Shown here piece by piece: positions 11,777-23,518 of a stretch of DNA of 64,000 nucleotides. The position numbers were made by a program, and so were the translations under genes. Each line of letters starts with the position of its first letter. The stretch's first letter is position 1. The DNA is from Mucor racemosus (Eukaryota > Mucoromycota > Mucoromycetes > Mucorales > Mucoraceae), in contig JAPEHQ010000001.1 in the NCBI GenBank assembly GCA_027405735.1, forward strand, positions 3,348,001-3,412,000, given 5' to 3'. The notes under the pieces are model-generated. The model was given only the letters and a program-made list of their open reading frames with translations, was not told the origin of the DNA and did not search any database.

Positions 11777-14700
11777 ATGAGTAATACTCCATTGACTCCA
11801 GAAAAGGTTTCTTCTTTACCTTTGTTACCTAAAGATCGTAATTTTGAAGGAGGAGATTCGCCTGCTTCAACCACCTCGACATATCCAGCTAAACGTAGAA
11901 AGGTGGAATCTTCTTTTCGTCAAGAAGAAGAGAGGGACGCGTTGTCAGACGATGATTTAATGACTGACGCTATACCTATAATTCCTGAATTAAAACCATC
12001 AAAATGGCAGGGAACTATTAATAATGTAGTAAAAGCTATTGTTTCTATTCGTTTCAGTCAAGTAGCTGCATTTGACACTGAAGGTTATTGTTTGAATATT
12101 CTAAAATTTAATGAAATTGAGGCATTGAAATTGTAATTATTATTAGGCCCTGAGACATCTGAAGCCTCTGGATTTATCGTTGATGCAAAGAATGGTATCA
12201 TTTTGACAAATCGACATGTTGCTTGTGCTGGTCCATTTGTAGGTGAAGCAATTTGTCATGATCATGAGGAAGTAGATGTTTATCCTATTTATCGTGATCC
12301 CGTTCATGATTTTGGTTTCTTAAAGTAATGTATTGGCATTTGTAATTGTTATATAACACTAAGCAAAATGCACATTTAGATTTAATCCCGAGAAAATTAA
12401 GTATATGCCTTTATCTCAAGTTGAGCTTCGACCTGAATTGGCCAAGGTGGGTCTTGATATTCGAGTTGTTGGGTAAGGATGCCAATTGAAAAGAGAGAAA
12501 AAATTTAACGGCGAATTTGCGTAGTAATGATGCTGGTGAGAAACTCAGTATTTTGGCCGGTTCTATTTCGAGATTGGATCGTAATACACCTGAATATGGT
12601 GATTTGACATATAATGATTTCAATACATTCTATCTGTAAGTGCACATTTTGTGTTTATTTGTTGCTATGGCAACTAATTGTGATTTTTGATAGGCAAGCT
12701 GCTTCAAGCACTAGTGGTGGAAGTTCCGGTTCGCCCGTCATTGATATTGATGGCAATGCTGTTGCATTACAAGCAGGTGGCCATACCAAAGCCGCCACTG
12801 ATTTCTTCTTGCCTTTAGACAGAATTAAGCGTGCATTAGGATTTATTCAAAGAGGTGAACCTGTACCTCGTGGTGATATTCAAACACAATTTACGTTAGT
12901 TTTTTTTTTTTTACAATTTGCATGCAAAATTTACATTTATTTAACGTATGTTTATAGATATCGTCCATTTGATGAAGCTCGCAGATTGGGATTACGTCCA
13001 GAAACTGAGGAAAAGTTGAGAAAGCTTTATCCTGATGAAATTGGTCTTCTTGTAACAGAAACTGTCTTACCTGGTGGTCCTGGATATAAGAAATTAGAGG
13101 AAGGTGATATTTTGTTAACCATCAATAATGAGTATATTACCAAATTTGTACCATTTGAATCCATGCTTGATTCCAATGTTGGAAATGAAGTGACAATTTG
13201 CGTTGAAAGAGGAGGAAAGCCTGTGGAATTGAGTGTTAAAGTGGGAGATCTTCATGCCATGTGAGTAGGATAGTGAGTATTCATATAGTTGGTGTGTGTA
13301 TTAATCGTCGAATATATACTAGTACTCCTGATCGTTATGTTGAAATTGGTGGTTCTAAATTGAATGAAGTTTCTTATCAATTAGCCAGAGCTTATTGCAT
13401 TCCTTGTAAAGGTGTTTATGTTGCTGAACCTTCTGGAAGTAAGTTTAGATTATTTACTGCGTCGTTATTTTGTATTTAATATTGAAATTACTAGTGTTCC
13501 GTCTTGATGGACCCGACAATGGTTGGATTATTAAATCAGTTGACGACAAAGATACACCAAATCTTGATACATTTATTTCAGTAATGAAAACCATTCCTGA
13601 TCGTGCCCGTGTACCTGTTGTCTATTATTCAATTGCGGATACACACACCATTTTGGTTGCTGTAGTTCAGGTTGAAAGACATTGGTCTGGCTTCAGATTA
13701 GCAGTAAGAAATGACAATACTGGATTATGGGATTTCACTGATTTAGGGGAAGCATTACCTCCTAAACCTCTCAAACCATCAACCAAACATTTTATTCAAC
13801 TGGATGATAGTCTTGGTCCTGCAAAGAACTTGATCCGCTGTTTAGTCAAGGTTAATTTCTATATGCCATGTCGTTTAGATGGTTTCCCTCGCAGTCGTAA
13901 ACAAGGTGCTGGTGTCATTGTTGATAAAGAAAAGGGTCTTGTTATTGTCAGTCGTAGTATTGTTCCTACATCAATGGGTGATTTGACCTTAAATGTAGCA
14001 GATTCTCTTGTTATTCCTGCAAAGGTCCTAGTAAGTAATGCGAAGAAAAGAGCCAAATATTTACAAAATATACTGATTTTGTTGTTATTAGTTTTTGCAT
14101 CCAACACATAATTTTGCAGTTGTTCAATATGATCCTGAGCTTTTAGGTGATACAGATGTTTTGAGTGCACCTTTTAGTGATAAAACATTATCACAAGGTC
14201 ATAAAGTTACATTGGTTGCGCACAATCACAATCAAAGACCAGTTTGTTTGAATACTGTTGTAACGGATGTTACATGTGTCACAATCCCACACAATGGTGT
14301 AAAGTATATTTTCCATTTTTAATTAGGGTGAAATCCGAACACTAAAAATTATTCTTAATAGACACCTCGCTTCCGCAGTATCAATATGGATGCTATCACT
14401 CTTGATACACCATTAGCACTTCAATGCTCATCTGGTATTTTAGCAGATTCAAATGGTCTTGTACAAGGTTTATGGATGAACTTTTTAGGTGAACGTAATA
14501 TGAATGGACATGATAATGAATATCATCTTGGTATTCATATTTCAACTGTTCGTACTGTTTTGGATCGTTTAAGAAATGGAGAAGAGCATGTTGCACTTCG
14601 TAGTATTAATGCTGAATTAATGCCTGTTCAAATGGCTCAAGCAGCAGCTATGGGTTTATCTGATGAATGGGTCAATAAAGTGGAACAAGCAAATCCATCA

Positions 14701-15341
14701 AAGCATCAATTATTCATGATTCGCCGTACAGAAGCAGCATCAGAAAGTTCGAAAGTATTGAAAGAATTAGATTTAATTTTGTCAGTCAATGGAAAAGTAA
14801 TTACTCGCATGTTTGAAATGGATGCTCAATATGATTCAGAAGAGATTGAAATAACCATTTTACGTGGAAAGAAAGAGATGGTTGTCAATGTCAAGACAAG
14901 TCCAGTATCAGGCGATGGTACTAGTAGAGTTATCTTTTGGGCAGGTGCAGTATTACATGGTAAGTTGGTATATACACAAAACAAGCATAAATATTAAATT
15001 TCCTATTTCGATCAGAACCCCATAAAGCTGTTCTTCAACAAAGCAAAACATTGCCATCTCAAATTTATATTTCTGCCCGTTCAAAGGGGTCTCCTGCATA
15101 CATGTATGGTTTAGTGCCCACAATGTGGATTACTCACATTAATTCAAAGCAAGTCGTAACTTTAGATGATCTAATTGCTGCAGTCAAGGATGCTCAAGAT
15201 AACACATACGTTCGTGTACGTTGTCTCAGTTTTGATAATGTTCCCATTATGCTCTCTGTAAAGATGGTGAATCATTACTTTCCACTTGTAGATATGGTAA
15301 AGGATCCTAACGCTGAATGCGGTTGGTCAAAGAGAGAATAA
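11777..15341 (+). CDS. NMA111: Nma111-type nuclear HtrA serine protease with PDZ domains
   Basis: HtrA-family serine protease of the fungal Nma111 type, linked in yeast to apoptosis-like death and lipid homeostasis and located in the nucleus. Eleven exons: 11777-12083, 12147-12324, 12380-12472, 12525-12635, 12694-12894, 12958-13260, 13323-13438, 13495-14030, 14092-14298, 14362-14959 and 15016-15341. All junctions are in frame, giving 991 residues, close to yeast Nma111. A putative nuclear signal ([10 protein letters not shown]) is near residue 40. Triad: H in [12 protein letters not shown] in [10 protein letters not shown] in [16 protein letters not shown]-like blocks follow ([20 protein letters not shown] and later), then the second degenerate protease-like half typical of this family ([19 protein letters not shown]). 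The donor at 14299 (GGT|GTAAAG) was chosen to hold phase. Confidence 0.95.
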
Positions 15342-15491
15342 ATGTAGATTTTATAGAATATGATAATAAACATGTACAACAATAGGTGGCTCAGGTATCA
15401 CAAAACTGAGCAACTAACTGTTGTATAAAAAGAGCTTAAGTTTCTGTCCTGAATTAAATTTTTTTTTCTTTCAAATCATTCTTAAATTAAC

Positions 15492-16475
15492 ATGTCTAAA
15501 TTTGAAAACATTAGCATATTTCCAAAGGCTCCTCCTCAAAAGAAATATAAATCAATTATTTCTACAATTGCTTCTGTTGTGCTTGGCCTAATCGCTGCTT
15601 ATTTTGTATTTGCAATTATAAATATTGAAGTGAGTGGCAGAAGAGGATTAAAATCTACAGATGAATGGAGAGAATTAATAAAGGAGCATCCGTATCAAAG
15701 AAGGGATACTGATCTCCGGTCCCCTTGTCCCATGTTGAACACACTTGCCAATCATGGATTTATCGCCCGAGATGGCCGTAATATCAAGTCCGAAGAACTG
15801 TTTGATGCTCTCATGTTGATGGGTGCTCCTCCTACTGTCACTGTAGTCATTTTGAATTACGTCTTTTCTCAATTACAAGAAGCTCATCCTCAAGATCCTC
15901 TATTAACACAATTCAAATCTTTAAAAACAATTGATCTGGATCGTTTGACAGTATTTGGTATTTTAGAACATGATGTTTCTCTTACAAGAAATGATTCCGC
16001 ACTTGCACCCCAAGGTACATCTTATGTTGTACCTGAATATGTGGATAGAATGATCAAATTAGCTGAAACCAAAAATCAAGGCGAAACAAAAGGTTTGTTC
16101 ACTCGAAAGAATGAAAACGATGCTAGAAAGTTGAGATGGATGGAATCAATTCGAGATAACAGACGTATGCATTTAAATTTCTTCTCGCAGGTAAATACTG
16201 TATACTGCATATCGACATTATAAGCAAATATTGATTGCATTGTTTAGTTTGCTTCTAGTACAGAATGCTCTTTATTATTAGATATTCTCGGTCGTGATGG
16301 AAGCATTACTTTGCCACATTTGAAATCATTTCTACTCAATGAATCATTCCCAGAGGATTGGCATCCTCGTGAAACAACATTTACTCTTAAAGAACTTGCT
16401 ACTAAGCCGTTAATCTGCTGGCATGGGCTTCGCAAAAGTCAAGTTTCTTTGGATTTAATCAATGAACTTCAGTAA
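15492..16475 (+). CDS. Membrane-anchored heme-thiolate peroxidase (chloroperoxidase/UPO family)
   Basis: Peroxidase_2-family protein: heme enzymes with a cysteine-thiolate ligand that use hydrogen peroxide for halogenation or oxygen insertion. Exons 15492-16190 and 16248-16475, 308 residues. The proximal ligand motif PCP is present in SPCPMLNTLANHGFIARDGR (Cys near residue 80). The distal acid/magnesium motif is EHD in GILEHDVSLTRND, the short-type UPO signature. FPEDWHPR near the C-terminus is also family-like. Instead of a cleavable signal, there is a hydrophobic helix at about residues 24-47 after a short basic tail, so I infer a type II membrane anchor with a lumenal or extracellular catalytic domain. 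The substrate is unknown. Mainly found in fungi and oomycetes. Confidence 0.88.
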
Positions 16476-16915
16476 TTTTTAATAAAAAATGTATTTATTT
16501 ACCATCTAGACAAACACTATTATCTTCAAGTCTTTGTACCATCATGTTGCGTACATTCTAAAATTTAGCTTGTTTACGCAAGTTTTCTCTTTTGTTTCCC
16601 CCGGATTATTTAGATTTTTAAAAGTATTATTGCAATAGGTTTAAGTAGACAAAATATGTATAGAAAAATGCAAAAATACACCTAATATGCTATAAAAAAA
16701 TAGAATAGAATAGCAAGCATTCTTAGATACTGCTTGTCATACAATGGGATAAACTCTTTAAAAATCTAAATTTGAGTTATCACCGATAAAATTAAAACCA
16801 AGCTATTGTTCTTGTAATCAAGATAATTCCTTATTTGAAAGGATGTTTTTTATTAAATCACACCGAGACGCATCTACTTATGTCTTATTTATTTATCGAT
16901 CATCCAACAAAGTGA
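16476..16915. other. Shared 3' region of the peroxidase and COQ2
   Basis: Converging genes end on either side. The AT-rich 440 bp should hold both 3' UTRs and poly(A) sites. AATAAA-like words occur near 16480. No other gene seen. Confidence 0.4.
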
Positions 16916-18161
16916 TCACACTGCAATGGAAGACCATGCAGCATCAGCTGCAATACCAGACCATAAAATAGCACCAGCCCAAGTATTACTCTTAAATTTA
17001 GACCAACAACTAGCAGTGTCATTGTAATTTACTGTCTTTAATTGCCATGCTAAATGAGCAGCTGTTCCTAATACACTAATAGCATAGAATGGCAATCCTT
17101 GATCATTCATATAACCAGCTACAGCAGTTAAACCAATGAAAGCAGATGAAAACCCTGCAAGCCATTGAGGTGTTTTCTCTCCAAATCGAAGCGCAGTTGA
17201 CTTGACACCTACCTTGATATCATCTTTTTTGTCTTGATGAGCATAAATAGTATCGTAAACTAATGTCCAACATACACCACCCAAATAAAGGGGTCCAGCA
17301 ACTGTAAGGTCTAATGATCCTGTCATGGCTGACCAACCAAGCAAAGCACCCCAATTAAATGCTAATCCCAACACTGTTTGTGGCCAATAAGTAACACGTT
17401 TCATTAAAGGATAAGTTACAACCAAAGATAATGAACTAGCACCTAATAAAATACTATACACGTTGAGTTGTGTTAAAACTGCAAGACCTGCAGTTAATTG
17501 AAGACCTAAAAATGCAATTGCTTGCTTTGGTGAAATAGCACCAGAAGTAATGGGACGAACTTTGGTTCTTTCTACTTTATCGTCAATATCTCTATCCCAT
17601 AAATCATTAATAGTACAACCGGCACCACGCATAATCAATGCACCAGTACCAAAAAGTGCTATCATGGAAGCAGCATCCATGACAGATGATCCTGTGTTGT
17701 ATGCAGCCATTGAAATACCCCATGCTACATTGATTTGAATAAGCTTTTAAGACCTATAAATAAGATACATCTCACTTACCGCAAGGCCAAAACAATAGCC
17801 ATGTACCAATAGGTTTGTCAATACGTGTTAAAAATGCATATGGGGCTACTTTTGCAGGTAAATGATCAAGCCAATTGTTGTAAACAATAGGCTCTTTCTT
17901 CTTATCGGTAGGTGTAATAGTGCTATTAGATACAGTAGATGTCCAATGCTTTTGTTGATATTTATGGCATAATGTACCAGACAAAAGTCTTGGTGTTGTA
18001 TTTATCAATTGAGGTCTAGATATGGCTGTAAAAAACTTATGTGCACCTTTAGCATGGGTAAAAGCAGAAGATTGAAAGCTACGAGCTTGAATAAATTGAT
18101 TCAAGTTCGCTCTGCATGGTGTTCGTTTCAATACGGACACAATTGCAAAAGGTGTAGACAT
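16916..18161 (-). CDS. COQ2: 4-hydroxybenzoate polyprenyltransferase, mitochondrial (COQ2)
   Basis: Attaches the polyprenyl tail to 4-hydroxybenzoate, the membrane-committed step of ubiquinone synthesis. Exons 17780-18161 and 16916-17724, 396 residues. The 55-nt intron uses the acceptor GTAG at 17725-17728 because only that one preserves phase, giving [11 protein letters not shown]. The N-terminal roughly 100 residues are Arg/Ser-rich and lack acids, as a mitochondrial presequence would. Both Asp-rich UbiA motifs are visible: [10 protein letters not shown] in the first and [13 protein letters not shown] in the second. About eight to nine hydrophobic helices follow the usual UbiA pattern. Lies downstream of RMND1 on the same strand, another mitochondrial protein, but 444 bp apart with no sign of co-transcription. 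Confidence 0.93.
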
Positions 18162-18605
18162 AGTTTACTTGTAAATATACGATAATCCAAACAAATTGAC
18201 AGGCAAGATGTACATCAATAAAGACGAGATGGGATTTGAATGCTTATTGCTAGACGTCACAGCCCTGGAAGAAAGAAAAAGGTACCACATGAATAAACTT
18301 CCATGGTATGACAAATGCACAATAGGAAAGCCCTCTTATAAGAGTAGAATTGCTAGGAAGAAAACTCGCTTATAATTTGATGATCTTGGAATGATAATAC
18401 TTTCATATGTTTCTATTTTATTTGAGAAAAATTAAGGGCCAGCTTAATTTACTTTGCTTTAAAGGATTTTCACGCATATTCAAATGGTTGTAATGCTTTG
18501 ACCAAAGCATAAAATAACCTGTTGATATATATGGCGGACCAAGGCATTTTTTGCTTTAAAAATTATTGATACAATGGACCAATTCAAATGATAGAATTGA
18601 AATTT
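18162..18605. other. Intergenic between RMND1 and COQ2
   Basis: Contains the COQ2 promoter and the RMND1 3' UTR. Apart from the CRE-like octamer listed separately nothing distinctive is visible. Confidence 0.4.
18252..18259 (-). promoter_or_regulatory. CRE-like octamer upstream of COQ2
   Basis: On the minus strand this reads TGACGTCT, seven of eight bases of the palindromic CRE/ATF site, about 90 bp upstream of the COQ2 start codon. One such match in 444 bp is weak evidence, and binding is not shown by sequence. Confidence 0.22.
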
Positions 18606-19855
18606 TTATTTTAATAAATCATGCTCTTTTGCGGTATCAACAACATTTTTCGCATAATCTACACAAAATACAATACATTAGTTAAAAATTGATATACAAG
18701 TCATTCGGTTATTACCTAATTGCTTATTTAAAATAGCAATTCTCGTGGAAACATCAAATCTCGTTGAAATTTTATTAACATAACCTTCCAATTCTGGCTT
18801 TGCCCAGTGGAAATCAGGTGTACCTAATAATCCATCCCGAGATCCATTAATCATCCTTTGTTGAATAAAAAGTAATTTTCCAGTTAGAGATCGATTGCTG
18901 AATAATTCTTTTGTAGCATTTGAATCGCATAATGTAGCAGGTAAGCTAGCAATATCAGTCAGAAACTGTTTAATAGAGGCTTCAATACTAGTCAGTTTTG
19001 CGGCTCGCCCAAGTCCGTAAGAAAAGGCGATCTTTGATAAATCCACTGATGGTATGAAAGGATTCAAGATCATTATATCTCCTTTCATATCTGTCACTCT
19101 TTAAACAAATTTAAAAATAAGTACATAAACATATTCATGTGAAAATAGTACTTACTCGTCTTCATCAATTGTATATTCTACAGTTTCCTTTGCCTCATGG
19201 AAACCTAGTGTATTTTTTTGTTGTCTGATATTGTTTAAAAACCAATCCTGATTATTTTGATCAAGACCCCAGAACGTTAGTGTGCCATTGTTGAATAAGT
19301 AAATATCGCCACCATGAAGTGTATTTGAAATGTGCAACATATTATCATAAGCGTTGCTCACATAATAATTTTCAAAAGGAAGTCTCTTTGCCATGTCATC
19401 TAATGAAAACTCATCATCTATACAATAAGCTGTACATATTTGTGTCTATAAAATGACATTAGTCTCAAGCTCAACTGTTGGCTTATTGAATTGCATATTT
19501 ACATTAGGCTTAAATTCAACAATAGGCGTTTGAGTAATGTCTGCATCAATTTCCATCACTCTACGGAGTAAATCTTGCAATGCGCCAGCATCTTTTTCAG
19601 TTCCAATATGACGAAAATCGCTTTTAGATGATTTCGCAAAAGTCTATTATGTTTTTTAGTCAAATGCTATTATTTGCCCAAAAAGTTGTCTTACTCCTGA
19701 GGACTCGAATCGTTTAGCTTGCTGTTGAAAAGCAAAAGTATTGATAGCAATCTAAAATTTGATTAATAAAATGCAAATTATACAAGCAAATTATAGTATC
19801 TTACACGCTTATTACTTAAATGTTTACTGGTCAGTTTTGGAAGCTGTCGTAACAT
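18606..19855 (-). CDS. RMND1/Rmd1-like mitochondrial protein (DUF155)
   Basis: DUF155 protein. Human RMND1 sits in the mitochondrial inner membrane and supports mitoribosome translation. Exons 19805-19855, 19695-19751, 19503-19643, 19156-19445, 18716-19098 and 18606-18658 give 324 residues. A basic, acid-free N-terminus (MLRQLPKLTSKHLSNKR) looks like a presequence. Family blocks: QICTAYCIDDEF, GDIYLFNNGTLTFWGLD, TPDFHWAKPELE and ISTRFDVSTRIAILNKQLDY, in the right order. A TAG that would otherwise interrupt the frame lies inside a 57-nt intron (19446-19502) with a CTAAT branch-point-like word. The usual C-terminal membrane helix is short or absent here (the protein ends TAKEHDLLK), so it may be a soluble or truncated variant. 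Confidence 0.88.
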
Positions 19856-20158
19856 ATTCGAAGCAGGAGAAAAAAAATGTCTACAACCCCGGAATCACAA
19901 TAAACGCTCTGGTGAGATTGATTTAAAAAATAATTGCAGAAGCGCGTGGCACTGATTGCTGCTCATCAAAACTTTTGTTGACAAATAATATAATTTTCGC
20001 TCATGCTAATCTCAGAATCTATATATAACTGGAATAGCCACAGCTATCTGTTCATAAAGAGCAGCTTACTAGTCCTAGTAAATTTATAAAGATTCATTGA
20101 ATGCGAAATTGATCCTTTCATAAAAACTGTCAAATTCAAAAGTTGATTTTCAGAACTG
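19856..20158. other. Intergenic, RMND1 promoter side
   Basis: About 300 bp of AT-rich DNA between the RMND1 start and repeat A2. A TATATATA word lies near 20020. Nothing else seen. Confidence 0.35.
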
Positions 20159-21385
20159 CTAATCTTCAAAATTGGAACACCCCACTTTTTATATAAGTAA
20201 CTTCATACTAAACACTTTTTAGGATATGTCTTAGACATTACAAAATAGATGCGAATTGGTCGCGTTATGCTACATGTTCCTAAGTTTATTTTATATTTGA
20301 CAAAAGACTCAAAAATACGTAGAATTTGCCGCTTTTTCCTTGAAAATTGGGTCTCACTTTTTATCCCTGCTCTACTTTTTTTCTCGCTAACTAACACTAA
20401 CAGAAAATTATATGCCAATGTACCTGAAATGCTCAGCTTTAATCCAAAAATGAGTATCCGGAAATATCCTATTTTTTGCAGTTGGTATTAATTTTTCTGT
20501 GCTAAGGTTTCAGATTTTTTACGCGTATTTCACTGCTAAAGGATTGAAAACTTTGAGGCTTCATATCTCCAGAAAAAATTAAGCTATACTAACACTTTTT
20601 AATAATAAAACTTACTTGTTTTGAAGTGCTCTATAATATATGCTAATATAAAAAAATTCTGAGCACCTTTATTTTTTTTTCATTTTTTTTGTCGTTTCTA
20701 TAGTCGATTTCAAAATATTGGTTAAATTGAAAAACATTTTTTTTGCATTCATGTCATTTAGTTCGTTGAGCTCTCTCAGACCCAATTTAGAGTTTTTCAA
20801 AATATTGATTTTTCGTGGAGATATCTTCAAAAATGTGTACAAAAAGGTACCTCCATTTCTGGCGTCCATTTTCCCCTTGTATACCCTCATCCCAAATTCT
20901 GAGGCAGAAAAAAAAAGTTACAAAAATCTTGTTTTCTCTACGAAAACTGCAGATAGAAGGTTCAGCAATGGCTTAATCGATAGATAATTTTGTTGCGCAT
21001 TATTTCCAAAAACTATTTTTAAAACATGTTTATAAAAAATGATGTATATCTTCAAAAAACCTCCAAAATTTCAATTGAATTTTACACAAAATTTAATGTA
21101 GAATGTTTGTCTGAATTTTATTTAGGTGGATGCAGAACTTAAAACTGTACAAAAACTATTTAGTATACTAGGTCGATTTACTTTGCAGTTCATGAGCAAT
21201 TAAACGATTTTGTTTTTTTCATCATTTTTCGTCCATTTTTTAAAATAAATTTTGGAACCCAGTTATTATAAGCTGTAAAATGTGATATCGACTATTATTT
21301 TGATTATCTCGATGAAAAATCAATATTTTTGGCTGAAACAAAAAATACAGAGTATCAATCAATTAGATCTATCTTGTGAATACAG
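20159..21385 (+). repeat. Dispersed repeat family A, copy 2
   Basis: About 1,227 bp, the best-preserved copy of family A. Starts near TTCAAAATTGGAACACCCCA and ends shortly after GCTGAAACAAAAAATACAG and AGATCTATCTTGTGAATAC. Inner landmarks shared with other copies: AAATATCCTATTTTTTGCAG (20463), GCTTCATATCTC (20559), TCGTGGAGATATC (20813) and TTTTCTCTACGAAAACTGC (20932). No long ORF and no obvious terminal inverted repeat. Confidence 0.8.
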
Positions 21386-21642
21386 AAATTAAGCCCTGGA
21401 TAATGAGTTTTAAACTAAGTTTTACATAATATTAAACTAATATTTACAACAGCAGAAAACAAAGAAAAAAAGCTCCATTCTTGTGAATATTGATCCAATT
21501 AATCTCCAATGATACATGATGGTAGATTTACATATATCCTGCATAAAAATTTATATTTCTACTCTCACAGATCACTGTGAATTGAGGAAACCATCCGCAA
21601 AAAATGATATTTCTGTCCAATAATAAAACCACGTGTTGTGTC

Positions 21643-22270
21643 CTATATTTTCATGTTTGATAAGTAATACTTAAAAAAGAATATAATTAAAAGAGAATCA
21701 GCAATAAATCATTTCGTCAAATGTATAATAAAAACAAGATATCGTTTATTTAGATATTAAAAGTATGGCCTTTTATATTGATTTGACTGAGATCATGAGA
21801 TGTAATTTAATAAGGCACTATTGAGCCATAAGATCTTTTTGATAGTAATTGATGGATGGAAATGGATCAATCATAATTTAACCGTGCTTGCAGAGCTTAT
21901 GTGTTGCCTTATTTCAATGTTGCACTAAATATGCTTGGATATTGATTTGATAGCTATTTGATTAATTAACCGCTGGAATGAAATAATATGGTGTCATAAT
22001 TGAAGTCCAAACTTTCTTGTTAATTTTTGCTGGATAAACTTAGTACGCCAGAAGTTTCTTATTTATAGTATCTGATATCAAGACATCAAGACTTTGCACT
22101 TCGATACATGTCGTAGTCAATAGATTGTAAGATGTATTGATACTGTAGAAGGTAATAACGTATGATACTTGGTGGCATACAACATAATGAATTACAATTA
22201 ATATTAGATAGGGTAGAAGTATAGACTTATTGCACACTATCCATATTTTGAATAAAGAAGGATTCAAACT
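21643..22270 (+). repeat. Dispersed repeat family B, copy 1
   Basis: About 630 bp matching 44298-44850 in the same orientation (for example AAAAGTATGGCCTTTTATATTG, split here as AAAAGTATGGCC then TTTTATATTG, and GGATCAATCATAATTTAACC). It follows an A-type repeat at both places, so A and B may be parts of one larger element. No coding capacity seen. Confidence 0.7.
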
Positions 22271-22611
22271 GTATCTTTTTCAAATCTTTTTTTTTATTTT
22301 ACATTTTACTGTAATGCGTACTGTACAATATTGCTGCAATTAATAACGTTCGATTTAATTCCTACTTGATGAACACCAAAATTAGAATACACGTACCGAG
22401 AGTAGGCCTACAATACAGCGTATAATCTTAAAGTATTACATGCAAAGCGTTGTTGTTTTGTACAACTAATAAGATCTTGTTATTTTTCTTGCAAAATAAG
22501 ATATTCATACAGAAAATCAATCTCAAAAATGGGATCATGAATATCGGAGTATACAGAGAAAAGAAGACAACAATTGATAGTCTTTTGAAAGCAGCGTGTA
22601 GAAAGGTAAAA
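22271..22611. other. Repeat-flanking AT-rich DNA
   Basis: A T-rich stretch near 22278 and no recognisable gene. Small ORFs on both strands here are unremarkable. Confidence 0.3.
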
Positions 22612-22767
22612 CAAAAAAAAAGCGAGGGGATGACTAGCTGTGCTTCTAGCCCGGCAAGCACAAGTTCCGAAGAAAATCTGCTTACACGAGTTTTGAACCC
22701 ACAACCTCTCCGTTTGAACTAGCTGTAAAGCGCATAAGTCTAGCAACTAGGACAAACGTCCCCTCTA
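22612..22767 (-). ncRNA. Pol III-type unit, tRNA-derived SINE-like or structured RNA
   Basis: On the minus strand a block of about 150 nt begins GAGGGGACG, contains a B-box-like GGTTCAAAACTC (about 22689-22700), and ends in TCCCCTCGC followed at once by a T(9) run, a Pol III terminator. The two ends pair (GAGGGGA with TCCCCTC). Near the 3' end an internal hairpin has arms GTGCTT and AAGCAC. A possible A-box (TAGTTGCTAGACT) lies about 40 nt upstream of the B-box. I could not fold it into a standard tRNA: the anticodon arm does not close. Best reading is a tRNA-derived SINE or a small structured RNA gene. Confidence 0.4.
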
Positions 22768-23185
22768 TGTTTGCTTTTTTTAATTGCCGCCCTTCTACTT
22801 ATCTGTTATTTTGTTTTTCTCGATTTGTGCAATATTGAATAATTTGACTATATTGTTTTTCTTTGGTATATAATACTGCTATTTGCTGAGTATTAGCAGC
22901 AATTTGGTTTACAAAAAAATCTTTATTCCTGACCGAAATATAAAGAAAAATCTGTCATTTTTGCCCTACATCACGTAATTATGCTAGGTACAATAATGCA
23001 AATCTGACTTTATTTTACTAGAAAATATAATTGAAGTTTCCAGTGAGCATATAATCAACAATAGATACAGAATAGCGCTACGTATATATACAAAAATTTA
23101 GTAGTAGATAAAGCGTGTGTATATATATAATATAGTATAGAAGTATAGTATATACTGTAGTAACAAAATTTTTATAATCTATAAA
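22768..23185. other. Gene-poor AT-rich spacer
   Basis: Contains a TATA-rich stretch (about 23080-23155). No ORF or RNA gene recognised. Confidence 0.35.
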
Positions 23186-23260
23186 AGCTACGGTCATCAA
23201 TGTCGAAAATACCAGATCTCGTCCGATCTCTACAGGAAAACAATATCAGCTAATACAGTA
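23186..23260 (+). pseudogene. 5S rRNA-derived fragment
   Basis: The stretch AGCTACGGTCATCAATGTCG followed by AATACCAGATCTCGTCCGAT and CTC closely follows the 5' half of fungal 5S rRNA (CTACGGCCAT..., then ACCAGATCTCGTCCGATCTC). After that the match fades: the position of GAAGTTAAGCAAC reads as ACAGGAAAACAAT, and the 3' half is not found. It is therefore a truncated 5S pseudogene or the head of a 5S-derived SINE, and sits in a repeat-rich interval. Confidence 0.65.
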
Positions 23261-23518
23261 TAATATATAATAAAAATTGATTTTTAGATTTTTTCCATGT
23301 AGAAACTAAACACTCCCACTGTAGCATATTTGTGTAATTATTTTTCTTATTAATTAATCAATAATCAATAAAAAAAATTACAGTAGTTTATTTTTTTTGT
23401 TCTGTCCTTCACAACCTATTTTGACTTGCTGTAGTGCACGAAGAAACTACGCTCGATACGTTAAAATGAATTGTAATATTAAATTTGAATTTGCAAAAAA
23501 AAAAAAATGTCATAGTTT

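Noticed and set aside
19446..19502. In-frame TAG in the RMND1-like gene, first read as a pseudogene lesion
   Set aside because: A 57-nt GT-AG intron with a CTAAT word removes it and restores the family sequence in phase.
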